Assembly (NCBI GenBank): GCA_021234155.1
Contig: JAJEKV010000082.1
Location: forward strand, 1,731,377-1,795,376
Length of the DNA stretch: 64,000 bases
Direction of reading: 5' to 3'
DNA from: Isoetes taiwanensis
Taxonomy: Eukaryota > Streptophyta > Lycopodiopsida > Isoetales > Isoetaceae
Part shown: piece by piece, positions 47,881-60,829 of the stretch
Layout of the letters: each line of letters begins with the position of its first letter
Numbering within the stretch: position 1 is the stretch's first letter
Position numbers and translations under genes: made by a program
The notes under the pieces: generated by a model
Seen by the model: only the letters and a program-made list of their open reading frames with translations
Database searches by the model: none
What the model was told of the DNA's origin: nothing

Positions 47881-48371
47881 TAAAGTAAGAATGCTTATTC
47901 TCAATTGTGCCATATTTCTTCCATGCTTATCCTGCCTCAGGAAGAAATTTAAAAAATGTTATGTCAAGGAAGTCATGTAAGAGCGCCAGAAATACAAAGC
48001 AAATAAGAAGACTTACAGTCTAGCTCCTACCATAACTTTTAGAATCTACGAAATTGAATCATGGTTTTTCTCTATGTTCTTCTCCCAACTATTTGCAAAA
48101 CCATGCATTAAAAAACTGCTCTAAAAAACAGAATTCTCAGCAAATGCACAAATCGACCAAGGCCATATTTGGCAATTATCTTAATTAATAAACTGAGGTC
48201 GAAGCTCTAGCTATGGCGTCTGGCTCTTGCTAGGGCGTCTGGCTACTCTTTGGAGAAGGTCAAATGACATGCAGTTAGGTTGAAGGCTTCGACAAGAGCC
48301 ATTAGATATGAGCCACATTCCAATCTGCTATCTCTTCACGTTTTTAGACATCACAAGCTTTTTTTATAGAA
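47881..48371. other. no gene seen
   Basis: AT-rich DNA with a small duplication ('GGCGTCTGGCT' twice near 48214 and 48234). It ends in the GGAA microsatellite that forms the LINE tail. Confidence 0.35.
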
Positions 48372-49890
48372 GAAGGAAGGAAGGAAGGAAGGAAGTTTAT
48401 TTTAACGTCCACGGAGGCCAGAGGCCTATGAGGCGCAGACATGCGAGAAAGGCAAAAAGCCAAAACCCCAACACCAAAACAAACAATGTAATCAGATGTT
48501 AGAACCCTACTCAATGGAAAAAAACCCCCACTTGGGAGGAAAAACCCTAATAGTAGGCTCTCAAATACCATGCCCCGGAAGAGCAAGTCCGGACGGTAGA
48601 AATCTGCAGGATGTAAGCTCCCAGTCGCTACCATAGGTGATGCGAGTAATCGATGTAGCGGTGTGTCGAGCATCTAAGATCGAGCACCGCTTGGGACATG
48701 GGCATATCGCCGGGCAATCATTGGAGGGCATGGTGCTCATCCTCTATCACGTGCATCTCACAACACCGACATATCCTCTCCTCCCTAGGGATCCCGTGCC
48801 CGCCATTCACCCCCCAAACACTGCTTCACCCCCAGGTAATGGGAACCCGGCCCTATGGCCGCAATAGCTCTCCGTTTCTTCACAGAGATGTGTGCTTTCG
48901 GCACCGATGGGGTCCATGCTCAAGGGGGATTCCATGCTGATAGTGCTCGTCTTGGGCTTTGCAAGAGTAGCAAAGATCCCACGTGGTGGCAACAGAAGCC
49001 CGCATCCAATTGCCCATTCTCATGCGATCGGGATCGCGGTGCCACCATCCGCTGGTAATCCATAGACCACCTCCTAAACCATCCCTTACGGTTGCTCGCG
49101 CCATACCCTCTTTCACCGCCGGGGCCCCAGGCGTTAACACGGCCCGGTGGGGGCAAGCGATGCTCATCCATCCCATCCACCTTATGGAAGCAAGTAAGAT
49201 GCCCTCGCAAGATAGCGAATCGTCAGAAGGCCGTAACCCCGCTCTCATACAACAAAATCGATAAGGTACGGTGTCCTTCACTCCCAAGCTATATGTCAAG
49301 AAAGCTTTGCGCACCCTTTCCAACCTATCCCACGTGTTTTTGCTAACTCGGCCGGGCCCCAAACCTCCACCCCATATAGCAGCACCGCATTTCGACCAAA
49401 GCCCTAAACGGGTGTGCTCTCCTCGCCAAGCCACAGATCTATCCAAGCAACACGCTGCTTTTAATCGTGATATAAAGCCTTCCAAACCAGACCGGCTCTC
49501 CTCTCCACACACTCATCCCACAGCATGTTAGTAGTGAAATCAATTCCCAGATACTTGAAGCTCCGCACCATCTCCACTTCCTGTCCCCTGTAATAAGCAA
49601 ACAAAAATAAAGCCTAAAATGTGATGGCTTGAGTCTTGCAAGTTCGAAACATTCTGCATGCAATTCCATCTAATCAATCCATGCCTCCATCTTCCCCTTA
49701 TTGTTCGTGCATACATCCCATAAGAAATCAACCCAGCTAAAAGGCGTATATGCTTTTGAATCATAAGGTACGTTTGTTATTGGATGCCATGTTTGAGCCA
49801 TGCTTTCCTCCCCTTCTTTCATTTGCAATACTCTCAATTGGGGCGTGAGACAACATGGAAGATTGCTAAAACCTGTCTCGGACATGATTT
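48372..49890 (-). mobile_element. 5'-truncated LINE: RT end, CCHC, 3' hairpin, GAAG tail
   Basis: On the - strand, 49880-49640 gives 'KMEAWID' and 'MELHAECFELARL', the RT region after the catalytic motif. 49570-49512 gives 'VEMVRSFKYLGIDFTTN' in another frame. 49512-48880 is an open 210-codon frame ('LERVRKAFLTYSLGVKD'). 48778-48715 gives the finger 'ICRCCEMHVIEDEHHAL' with a stop just after. The 3' hairpin lies at 48415-48427 and the tail is (CTTC)n. At about 49890 the element abuts gypsy RT sequence, suggesting it inserted into or beside that element. Confidence 0.8.
48415..48427 (-). other. LINE 3'-end hairpin, copy D
   Basis: AGGCC, loop AGA on the + strand, GGCCT: a perfect stem in which two pairs differ from copies A and C yet remain paired. 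Confidence 0.65.
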
Positions 49891-52330
49891 ATAGAGTCTG
49901 ATTTGTGGAGCAGCTACTCGCAGTAGGTAGATTTTTCTCAATATAATCACGCAAAACCTTCAACTCAGCAGGAGATAGACCATATATCGGACCATATGGT
50001 GACACTGTCTTGGGTTGTAAATCAATAAGACAATCATATGGATGATGCTCTGGGAGCTTGCTGGCCTTGACTCTGTCAAAAACATCAAAGAAATTGCCAT
50101 ATTTATATGGAAGCATTGGAGCAGATTTTACCAGTGCAAAGCTAGCCGATAAACATCAAAGAAATTGCCATATTTATATGGAAGCATTGGAGCAGATTTC
50201 ACCAGTGCAAAGCTAGCCGATAGATGAACCTAGATTGCAAATACTAAACTTGGATCTTACTTTCTAGATTAAATAAACTCACGAAGAGATATCTTTGAAA
50301 TACAAAACTGAGGGCGTGAAGAAGCCTCAACAGAAACTAGAATCTGGACAGGACTAGGATCAAGAGAGGGAACAAGAGCAGGAGCATCAGCATCATCTAG
50401 AATATGGTCAGAATCTGGAGCATGAACTGGAGCAGAGATAAGAGCTAAATCAGGGCATAGAACAGAAATAAAAACTGGAATATCACTAAGAACGAAATCA
50501 AGAGCCCACGATACGACACGGATTGAAGTAGATATTGATGCAGAGGCCTGAATTGCAAATGAACTGGAACTAGGGCTAGAACCAGCAAATTAAAAAGATC
50601 TAGTACATTAATCAATCTGTGGGTTATGTAGCTCGAAGCAAGGCAGATACAAGATTTCTAGTGCATGTGGACTAGCAATAAGATTGAAGGAAATGTTACA
50701 AGAATCTCCCTTGAACAAAACCTGAAGAGGTGCAATACATTCTGTGACTGCACCCGAGTGGATATCTCGTCCATCAATCACACCGACACAACTGGGATGC
50801 TCAACTTACTTCTAGGGATGGCATGTATATAGTAGCAAATACACTATCCATAAAACAAACATTTGCACCATTATCAAGTTATGCTAATGCTTCTAACCTT
50901 TCAACCTCCGATTCTAATGATATAAAGATGAAAAATTCCTTGCTAACCTTATTTGATGGAATAAACCTATCATGAAGTGTGGAAGGAGTCTGAGAAATGG
51001 TGGCCAGTCGACAAGACATTCCTATTACTCGGACCGGCCTCTAGAGTTTTTCGACTGATTTGAGCGCTTCATAGGGCATCTATGAGCAATGTAACCATCT
51101 CCTTCATAGTAGAGGCAAAGATTAACCTCTCTCTGACGCTGCTTCTCAGTGATAGACAAGGGCCCTCGAATCGCAAGATCAATCTGCATGGTCTCAGGCT
51201 CGGACCTGCTGGATTCTACAGATGAGACTGGGACAGGCGTACATGTGCCCGTAGGATTGAAAAGACCTTACTATGTCTCTCTTGCCTATGTTTGAAGAAC
51301 GGATTATCACAACAAACTACAAATTTGATGGCTTTTTCTAGAGTTTTAGGGTCTTTCCATATATACAACATATCTTTAACATCCTCCCGAAGTTCGCTCC
51401 GAAAACAATCACGGAGAGCAGTATCATCCCAAGCAGTATCAATTGCAATTTGACGAAAATCAAACATAAATTGAAGCTAGACGAGAGCCATGTCTGAGAT
51501 TGCATAGTTTTGTGAGTGATGTGCGCTGTCAATCTGTATTTCCAAAGCATGCCTCGAGCTCTGCAATGAAAGCAACAAAATCCTACAACTTTGAGGTTTC
51601 TTTCTCTAGTAAGGAGCAAACCAACTTAGAGCTGGCCCTATGAGGGGAGAACCAATCAATCAAACTTGTTCCTGGGCCATGGAATATTTAGAGGATGGAG
51701 CTAGATCACAAGCATGATCTGATTCAAAAAATCATGAAGCTTGAACCGAGTGTCGTCAACTTCTCGGGCAAGCTAATTTTAGGCTCCAATTGCCTCAATC
51801 CAGAGCTAGTAGCAGATTCATGCGAAACAACCCATTTTTTGAGTTCTTAATTGTCCAACTGCAACTATTGATACTTGAACAAGCTGTTGGACTTGCTATA
51901 ATAAGATTGAGACCTCTTCTATAGAGATGAAATCACCAAATATGAACAAAACAAAGCTTAGGATCAGTACAGGCAAGAACCGGTAAAGGATTTTGGTTCA
52001 AACTGTCATGAATCTACGTGAAAACAAGGAAAATACATGAAGAATATGTAAAAAATATGCCAAGATCGGCAAAGAATCTGATATATGATGAAGAAACAAG
52101 AATATAATGATCCGACGGCAAGCAGGAACACGAGAGGGATGCCTAAAAGGCTCAAGACTTGTGTTGAACTGGAATGGTTCGAGAAGAAGAAGGTGTCTCT
52201 ATATATATCTAAGCCATTGACCAGGACCGCACCACTCCAATGGACGAGATCATGCCAAGTGTCGGTATGCATATAGGTTCTCGAATATTTTAGACTCTCC
52301 TAGAGTCAATTTTGCATATGAAGAAAATAT
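49889..52330 (-). mobile_element. Ty3/gypsy-type retrotransposon, broken 5' part
   Basis: Order on the - strand. 52330-52000 is LTR-like leader with TATATATA near 52200. 51640-51216 is gag, with 'FDFRQIAIDTAWDDTALRD' and 'FRSELREDVKDML'. Near 51210-51060 a zinc-knuckle region reads 'LCLYYEGDGYIAHRCP', where one Cys has become Tyr. Near 50890 the protease region reads 'DNGANVCFMD' (DSGA-type). 50116-49889 is the RT N-terminus, 'PYDCLIDLQPKTVSPYGPIY'. The rest of pol is missing where a LINE starts. Stops are frequent, so it is inactive. Confidence 0.75.
50083..50222 (-). repeat. 70-bp tandem duplication inside the gypsy element
   Basis: 'CATCAAAGAAATTGCCATAT' and the following 50 bases occur twice in direct succession with two base differences, a recent duplication in the RT leader. 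Confidence 0.9.
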
Positions 52331-53286
52331 GAGGAAATATCTTCAATAAGTATCGATAGCACACTTGAAAAATGTGAATGACTTGCAACTAGAAGGTTGT
52401 AAGTTCAAATTCTGCCTTTTCCACCTACACTTTTCCGTCATGTGACGGCCATCTTTTGTACATATACGTAGAATACTCATATGGTATAAATACCTGTATG
52501 ATCATCACACTGACTAGAATAAGAAGTCAGTCTGCTAACACGTGCAGACTAGGTAGTTTATTGTTGCATATCATTGAGTTGCTTCAATATTTGATGATCA
52601 TCAGCAGAGGAGCCATAATGAAACCAGAAGGCAACTTTCATTGCTCGTCAGCTTTGTTTCCCATGGCTCTTGTTGAACCTCAGTCACTGATGTGGAGCAC
52701 CATGCAGCATGGTTGAGAAAATGTGAAACTGGATTTGATGCTGAGAGTGTCCATTAAGAACCGTGAGTGCCTCAAATTCTTCCATATGTGCTTACTCTAA
52801 TCCTATGTAGACTTGTCTTTAGCACTTCCAAAGATAGGTTAGGGAAGTTTGAGATTGAGGCTTGTAGCTATAACAGAAGCATAAGTAGTTGGTTGACCTG
52901 AAGTGTAAGTAGCTACATTTGGAACTGGTACTTAAGAAAAGTATGGTGCCTGATGAAGGAACAATAGACCAGCTGAAGAATCTGGCTAATGTGCAAAAGC
53001 AGTAAATGTTCCAAAGCCTGGGGGTGACGAGAAGACAATATATCTTTTTTATTTATTTAGGAATGAGATGATTTTCTCATTAATTAAGAAAAAACATACG
53101 AAAGTTTTTGGCAGCCAACAGGAGGAAGCATGCCCCAAATCAAAGCAAAGTTTTAAAAAGTTTATAGTTATCCAAAATATAGTAACCAGAGGAAGGATGA
53201 GGAGACTACAAAGGAGGAATGTGGATGTAAGTGCTCTCCGAAGTTTGAAAAATACTGAGGGGTCTGTCTATGGACATGAATAGGTG
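52331..53286. other. no gene seen
   Basis: Non-coding DNA between two LTR-retroelement pieces. The 53068-53283 ORF has no domain. It may be internal or flanking sequence of either element. Confidence 0.3.
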
Positions 53287-54150
53287 TCAGATAAGGCTAA
53301 ATGATTGCGAGCAATTATAACAGTGTAGTGGAGATTGGGGCCTTGAAGAAAGCTGAGGCGTAGAAGGAGCAGAGTGAGTGCATGAGCATGGCCGTCCACC
53401 TTCTAAATCATAATAGCCAATGAGAGAATCACAGTTAGGTTCTCGTCGATTATAGCGCTCAAGTTGAGCAGCAGTTTGTTGCAAAAGTTCGTCCTCGGTG
53501 AAGGTGCGAAGAGACATGCTGAAGAGAAGAAAAAGAACTTAAGACCAGGCAGCGACGACAATGTTTGTGATATGGGTCGGGTTCTGGATCTCCTGCAAAA
53601 GATAGCCATTTGTGAGCACCTATGGATCTAACAGGTAGATGCTGGAATCATGTATCATGCGAGATTTGGCAAAGATCGGTAAGTAGCAGAAAATAGGGAA
53701 ACATAAATGACAAAATAATGATCTCTTGACGAAATGCTAAGTGATACAAAAGATCTCGTTCAAGGCGGAGACTGAAACAAAAGAACTTGAATTCTTTTCA
53801 AACCTTAAATCTGAAACTTCTGGTATATATACTACAATGGCCTTGGGCCCATAATGACAAAACAACAGTTTGGCTACCTGCTCCGAGATGACATCCTGGG
53901 GATCTCCTTAGCTGAAGGTTGTTGGTCATTAAGGCCATGGTTATTGTCGTGAGAACTCCATGCATCGTGACAAACTCATGCCTTGGGATCCCTTTGCCTC
54001 TTCTTAGGGGTGGCCACCTCCATGTTCTTCCTTTATCCTTGGGGTTCTTCCCATGTGTCTTTCTATCCTCCTCCAGCAGCCCATAACGTGAACCCTACAT
54101 TTTTTGCATCGAGATAGAGACAAACACGCCCAAGAGTTTATATAGGGTCG
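53287..54150 (-). mobile_element. 5' LTR/leader and gag start of another LTR retroelement
   Basis: On the - strand an LTR-like segment with TATATATA near 53828 is followed by a leader and then an ATG at 53517 opening 'SLRTFTEDELLQQTAAQL', a typical short polar gag start, which stops after 76 codons. The arrangement parallels the element at 52.3 kb. No second LTR is in view, so the LTR call is inferred. Confidence 0.4.
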
Positions 54151-55462
54151 TCATCATGTCCACCACCCATATCTTGCCATGTCACCAAAACTTTGCCACA
54201 TCACCCCATGGAAAACCAAAGTGCATATTTTTGGATTTTTGGCCTAGTCAAAAGTCGGCCTTGCTTACTTGGCATGACATGTCACCAATGGCATGCCACA
54301 TTATTATGTGCATGTCAACTCTTCGCAAATTTCAACGTTCTCCACTCATTTTATGGATATTACAAGAAAAACCTAGACTCCAACATGCCACCTAGGTTCA
54401 AACATCCTACCTAGGCTCAAATTTTGCCAACATGCCAACATGGCTCTAACATGCCAAGGTGGCTCAAACATGCCAAGGTAGCTCCAACATGCCAAGGTGG
54501 CTCAAACATGCCACATGGGCTCCAACACGGCACCTAGATGCCAACATGCCACCTAGGCTCAAACATCCCACGTGGACTCCAACATGCCAAGGCTCAAACA
54601 TGCCAAGATGGCTCAAACATGCCTCCTAGGCTCAAACATCCCACTGGGCTCCAATTTTGCCAACATGCCAAGGTGGCTCCAACACGAGGTGGCTCAAATA
54701 TGCCACGTGGGCTCCAATATGCCACTTAGGCTCAAACATGCCACCTAGGCTACAATTTTGCCAACATGCCAATGTGGATCAAACATGCCAAGGTGGCTCC
54801 AACATGCCAAGGTGGCTCAAACATGCCACGTGGGCTCCAACATGGCACCTAGGCACCAACATGGCACCTAGGCTCAAACATTCCACATGGGCTCCAACAT
54901 GCCACCTAATCTCCAACATGCTCCAAGTTCCAATTTTTCCAACATGCCAAGGTGGCCCAAACATGCCAAGATGGCTTCAAACACGACACCTAGGCACCAA
55001 CATGCCACCTAGGTTCAAATTACCAAGGTGGCTCAAGCACGCCATCTAGGCTCCAACATGCCAAGGTGGCTCAAACATGCCACCTAGGCTCAAACATGTC
55101 AAGATGGCTCAAAATGCCATACGGGCTCCAACATGCCACCAAGGCTTTAACATGCCAAGATGGCTTAAACATGCCAAGAAGGCTCAAACATGCCACCTAG
55201 GCTCCAACATGCCAACTAGGCTCAAACATGCCACCTAGGCCCAAACATGCCAAGGTGGCTCAAACATGCCACGGGGCTCCAACACGCCACGTAGGCTCAA
55301 ACATGCCAAGGTGGTTCAAGCACGCCACCTAGGCTCCAACATGCTAAGGTGGCTCAAACATGCCACATAGACTCCAACATGCCGCCTAGGCTCACCTAGG
55401 CTCAAATATGCCAAGGTGGCTCAAACATGCCATGCGGCTCCAACACGCCACCTACACTCAAA

Positions 55463-55703
55463 CCCGGGGGGTGCACTTATACATAAGGGGGGTATGGCAT
55501 CTACGTTCGGAGGGTAGCAAAAAAACCCCATTGTATACGCAATTTTAAAAGGCAATTTGATCCCTTTGTGTATAGATATTGCTCCAAATCAGTGCCTAAA
55601 AACACCCCTAACCCCTAAGTATACATATGCAAATGGTTCAAAAAACACCCCTCCATTGAACTCTCATGGGTTATACGCTGATCAAAGGTGAATCCCCCGG
55701 GGG
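55463..55703. mobile_element. MITE copy 1 within the minisatellite
   Basis: The ends CCCGGGGGGTGCACTTATAC and, inverted, CCCCCGGGGGATTCACCTTT are imperfect terminal inverted repeats. The interior is about 240 bp, AT-rich with C-runs, unlike the surrounding 19-bp units. It is related to 55747-55985 and to 13400-13572. Confidence 0.75.
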
Positions 55704-55746
55704 CTCAAACAGGCCATGTGGGCTCTAATATGCCACCTAGCCTCCA

Positions 55747-55985
55747 ACCTGGGGGATTCACTTATAACAAAGGGGATATGCCATATGCGTTCAAGGGGTG
55801 GCCAAAAACACCCGTGGTATACTGACTTATGAAAGCTAATTTAACCTCTAAAGTATATAGTTTACCCCTAATAGTGGTGAAAAAAGCCCCTAATAGTAAG
55901 TATGCCTACGTAAAATGGTCGAAAAACCCCCCTATAGTTGAACTCACGTGTTCTGTATGTCCAATAAATGTGAATCCCTCGTGGG
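55747..55985. mobile_element. MITE copy 2 within the minisatellite
   Basis: Ends CCTGGGGGATTCACTTATAA and, inverted, CCACGAGGGATTCACATTTA. Internal order matches copy 1 ('GGGGATATGCCATATGCGTT', 'AAACACCC', 'GTATAGTTTACCCCTAA'). It lies only about 45 bp from copy 1, in the same orientation. Confidence 0.75.
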
Positions 55986-58900
55986 CTCCAATATACCAAG
56001 ATGGCTCAAACACATGCCATTTAGGCTGCAACATGCCACCTATGCTCAAACATGCCATGTGGCCTCCAACATGCCACCTCGGCTCCAACATGGCACCTAA
56101 TATGCCAAGATGGCTCAAACATGCCACGCAGGCTCCAACATGCCACCAAGGCTCAAACATGCCAAGGTGGCCCAAACATGCCATGCAGGCTCCAACGTGC
56201 CACCTAGGCTAAAACATACCAAGGTGGCCCAAACATGCCAAGGTGGATCAAACATGCCACAAGGGCTCCAACATGCCACCTAAGCTCCAACATGTCAAGG
56301 TGGCTCAAGCATGCTACAAGGGCTCCAACATGCCACCTAGGCTCATACATGCCAAGGTGGCTCAAACATGCCATGCGGGCACCAACATGCCACCTAGGCT
56401 CAAACATGCCAAGGTGGGTCAAGAACGCCACCTAGGCTCCAATACGCCAACTAGGCTCCAACATGCCAAGGTGGCTCAAACATGCCACCTAGACTCCAAC
56501 ATGCCACATAGACTCCAACATGCCACCTAGGCTCAAACATGCCAAGGTGGATCAGACATGCCACGCAAGCTCCAACATGCCACCTAGACTCCAATATGCC
56601 ACCTAGGTCCAAACATGTCAACGTGGCTCAAACATGCCAATATGGCTCAAACACACCACCTAGACTCCAACATGCCACCTTCACTCAAACATGCCACGTG
56701 GGCTCCAACATGTTACCCAGACTCCAACATGCCACCTAGGCTCAGCATGCCACCTAGGCTCGCCACCTAGCATGACAAGGTGGCTCAAATATGCCATGCG
56801 GGCTCCAACATGCCACCTAGGCTCAAACAAGCCAAGCTGGCTCAAGAACACCATCTAAGCTCCAACATGCCACCTAGGCTCAAACATGCCAAGGTGGCCA
56901 CGTGGGCTCCAACAATCCACCTAGGCTTAAACATGCCAAGGTGGCCCAGACATGCCAAGTTGGCTCAAACATGCCACGCAGGCTCCAACACGCCATTGAG
57001 GCTCATACATGCCAAGGTGGCTCAAGCACGCCACCAGCCATCTAGACTCCAACATGCCACCTAGGCTCCAACGTGCCACCTATGCTCCAAGATGCCACCT
57101 AGGCTCGAACATGCCAAGGTGACCCAAATATGCCAAGATGGCTCAAACATGCCATCTAGGCTTCAACATGCCACTTAGGCTCAAACATGCCACGATGGCT
57201 CAGGCATGCCACGTGGGCTCCAACATGTGGCTCAAACATGCCGTGCAGGCTCCAACATGCCACCTAGGCTCCAACATGCTAAGGTGGCTCAAGCGCTCCA
57301 ACATGCTACCTAGGCTCAAACATGCCAAGGTGGCTAAAACATGCGCATGGGCACCAACATGCCACCTAGGCTCAAACATGCCAAGGTGGGTCAAGCACGC
57401 CACCTAGGCTCCAACATGCCAAGGTGGCTCAAACATGCCACCTAGGCTACAACATTCCACCTAAACTTCAATATGCCACCTAGGTTCCAACATGCCACCT
57501 AGGCTCAAACATGTCAAGGTCACTCAAACACACCACCTAGACTCCAACATGCCACCTTTGTTCAAACATGCCACGTGGGCTCCAACATGCCACCTAGGGC
57601 AAGATGCACCTAGGCTCCAACATGCCAAGGTGGCTCAAACATGCCACGCGGGCTCCAACATGCCACCTAGGCTCAAACATGTTAAGGTGGCGGAAACATG
57701 CCAAGATGGCTCAAACACGCCACCTAGGCTCCATCATGGCACCTTCGCTCAAACATGCCACGTGGGCTCCAACATGCCACCTAGACTCCAACATGCCACC
57801 TAACATGCCAAGGTGGCTCAAACATGCCACAGGGGCTCCAACATGCCACCTAGGCTCAAACATGCCAAGGTGTCTCAAGAACACCAGCTAGGATCAAACA
57901 TGCCACGTGGGCTCCAACATGCCATCTAAGCTCAAACATGCCAAGGTGGCTCAAGCACGCCACCTAGGCTCCAATACGCCACCTAGGCTTCGACATTCCA
58001 GGTAGGCTCGAACATGCCACCTAGGCTCGAACATGCCAAGGTCACTCAAGGATGCCACCTGGGCTCCAACATGCCATCTACACTCCAACATGCCACTTAG
58101 GCTCAAACATGCCATGTGGGCTCCAACATGCCATCTAGGCTCAAACATGCCATGCGGGCTCCAACATGCCACCTAGACTCTAATATGACACCTAAGCTCC
58201 AACATGCCACCTAGGCTCCAACATGCCAAGGTGGCTCAGACATGCCATGCAAGCTCCAACACGCCACCTAGGCTCAAATATGTCAAGGTGGCTCAAACGT
58301 GCCAAGATGGCTCAAACATGCCATCTAGACTCTAACATGCCACCTACGCTCAAATATGCCACGTGGGCTCCAATATGCCACCTAGGCTCAGCATGCCATT
58401 TAGGCACCGACATGGCACCAAACAGGTGGCTCAAACATGCCACGCGGGCTCCAACATGCCAAGGTGGCTCAAGCATGCTAGATGCCACCTAGGCTCAAAC
58501 ATGCCAAGGTGGAACAAGCATGCCACATAGGCTCCAACATGCCACCTAGACTCCAATATGCCACCTAGGCTCCGACATGCCACCTAGGCTCCAACATGCC
58601 AAGGTGGCTCAGACATGCCATGCAAGCTCCAATATGCCACCGAGGCTCAAGCATGCCAAGGTGGCTCAAGCACACCACCTAGGCTCCAAGATGCCATCTA
58701 GACTCCAAGATGCCACCTAGGCTCCGACATGCCACCTAGGCTCCAACATGCCACCTAGGCTCGAACATGCCAAGGTGACTCAAGGATGCCACCTGGGCTC
58801 CAACATGCCATCTACGCTCCAACATGCCACTTAGGCTCAAACATGCCAAGGTGGCTCAAACATGCCACGTGGGCTCCAACGTGCCATCTAGGCTCAATCA

Positions 58901-60829
58901 TGCCAAGGTGGCTCAAACATGCCATGTTGGCTCCAACATGCCACCTAGCTTCCAACATGCCGCCTAGACTCCAATATGCCACTTAGGCTCCAACATGCCA
59001 CCTAGGCTCCAACATGCCAAGGTGGCTTATTCATGCCATGCAATCTCCAACATGCCACCTAGGCTCAAACATGACAAGGTGGCTCAAACATGCCAAGATG
59101 GCTCAAACACGCCACCTAGACTCCAACATGCCACCTACGCTCAAACATGCCACGTGGGCTCCAACATGCCACCTAGGCACCAACATGCCACCTAACATGC
59201 CAAGATGGAATAAACATGCTAAGGTGGCTCAAACATGCAATGCGGGCTCCAACATGTCAAGGTGGCTCAAGCATGTTAGGTGCCACCTAGGCTCAAACAT
59301 GCCAAGGTGGATCAAGCATGCCACCTAGGCTCCAACATGCCACCTAGACTACAACATGCCAAGGTGGGTCAAGCGCGCCACCTAGGCTCCAACATGCCAA
59401 GGAGGCTCAAACATACCACCTAGCCACCTACGCTCAAACATGCCAATGTGGCTCAAAAATGCCACACGAGCTCCAACATGGCACCTAGGCTCTAACTTGC
59501 CAAAGTGGCTCAAACTTGCAAAGATGGCTCAAATATGCCACCTAGACTCCAACATGCCACCTACGCTCAAAGATGCCACATGGGCTCTAACATGCCACCT
59601 AGGCTCATCATGCCATCTAGGCACTAACATGCCACTGAACATGCCAAGATGGCTCAAATATGCTAAGGTGGCTCAAACATGCCACGCGGGCTCCAACATG
59701 CCAAGGTGGCTCAAGCATGCTAGATGCCACCTGGGCTCCTACATGCCAAGGTGGGTCAAGCACGCCACCTAGGCTCCAACATGCCATCTACACTCCAACA
59801 TGCCACTTAGGCTCAAACATGCCAAGGTAGCTCAAACATGCCACGTGGGCTCCAACATGCCATCTAGGCTCAAATATGCCAAGGTGGCTCGAACATGCCA
59901 TGCGGGCTCCAACATGCCATTATGCCAAGATGTCTCAAACATGGCATGCAAGCTCCAACATGCCACCTAGGCTCAAACATGCCAAGGTGGCTCAAACACG
60001 CGACCTAGACTCCAACATGCCACCTATGCTTAAAGGCTCAGCATGCCACCTAGGCACCAACATGCCACCAAACATGCCAAGATGGCTCAAAGATGCTAAG
60101 GTGGCTCAAACATGCCATGCGGGCTCAAGCATGCTACATGCCACCTAGGCTCAAACATGCCAAGGCGGGTCAAGCACGCCACCTAGGCTCCAACATGCCA
60201 AGGTGGCTCAAACATGCCACCTAGGCTCCAACATGCCAAGGTGGGTCAAGCACGCCACCTAGGCTCCAACATGCCACCTAGGCTCCAACATGCCAAGGTG
60301 GCTCAAACATGCCACCTAGGCTCCAACATGCCATCTAGGCTCCAACATGCCACCTAGGCTCGAACATGCCAAGGTGGCTCAAAAATGCCACACGAGCTCC
60401 AACATGCCACCTAGGCTCTGGTGGCTCAAACATGCCAAGGTGGCTCAAACTTGCCAAGATGGCTCAAACATGCCACCTAGATTCCAACATGCCACCTACG
60501 CTCAAACTTGCCACGTGGGATCCAACATGCCACCTAGGCTTAGCATGCCATCTAGGCACCAACATGCCACCTAACATGCCAAGATGGCTCAAATATGCTA
60601 AGGTGGCTCAAACATGCCACGTGGGCTCCAACATACCAAGGTGGCTCAAGCATGCCAAGGTGGGTCAAGCACGCCACCTAGGCTCCAACATGCCAGCTAG
60701 ACTCATAAAGATAACAGGCAAAATACACACGATTCATCTTTATACTAAAGATTTATCTATCTATCTATCTATGAAACATGCATCCAAGGTACTTGATATA
60801 TAGATTTTTTTTTTTAATATAAATTCTTC

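Larger units (their letters stand above)
54365..60710 (+). repeat. 6.3-kb minisatellite of alternating 19-bp units
   Basis: The array is built from two 19-bp unit types, ACATGCCACCTAGGCTCCA and ACATGCCAAGGTGGCTCAA, in mixed alternation, with many degenerate copies (about 300 by length). Minor unit types read GCCACGTGGGCTCC, GCCATGCGGGCTCC and GCCAAGATGGCTCAA. Because 19 is not a multiple of 3, a 57-bp set of three units gives a 19-residue period in every frame, and CATG supplies ATG on both strands. The many 60-145-codon ORFs here are by-products. Two MITEs interrupt it at 55.46-55.99 kb. Confidence 0.95.

Noticed and set aside
54365-60710. CRISPR-like array
   Set aside because: Units are contiguous with no unique spacers, and the genome is eukaryotic.
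54400-60803. More than twenty ORFs of 60-145 codons on both strands
   Set aside because: They are by-products of the 19-bp minisatellite: CATG gives start codons on both strands and the units contain few stop triplets. The predicted peptides are simply 19-residue repeats.
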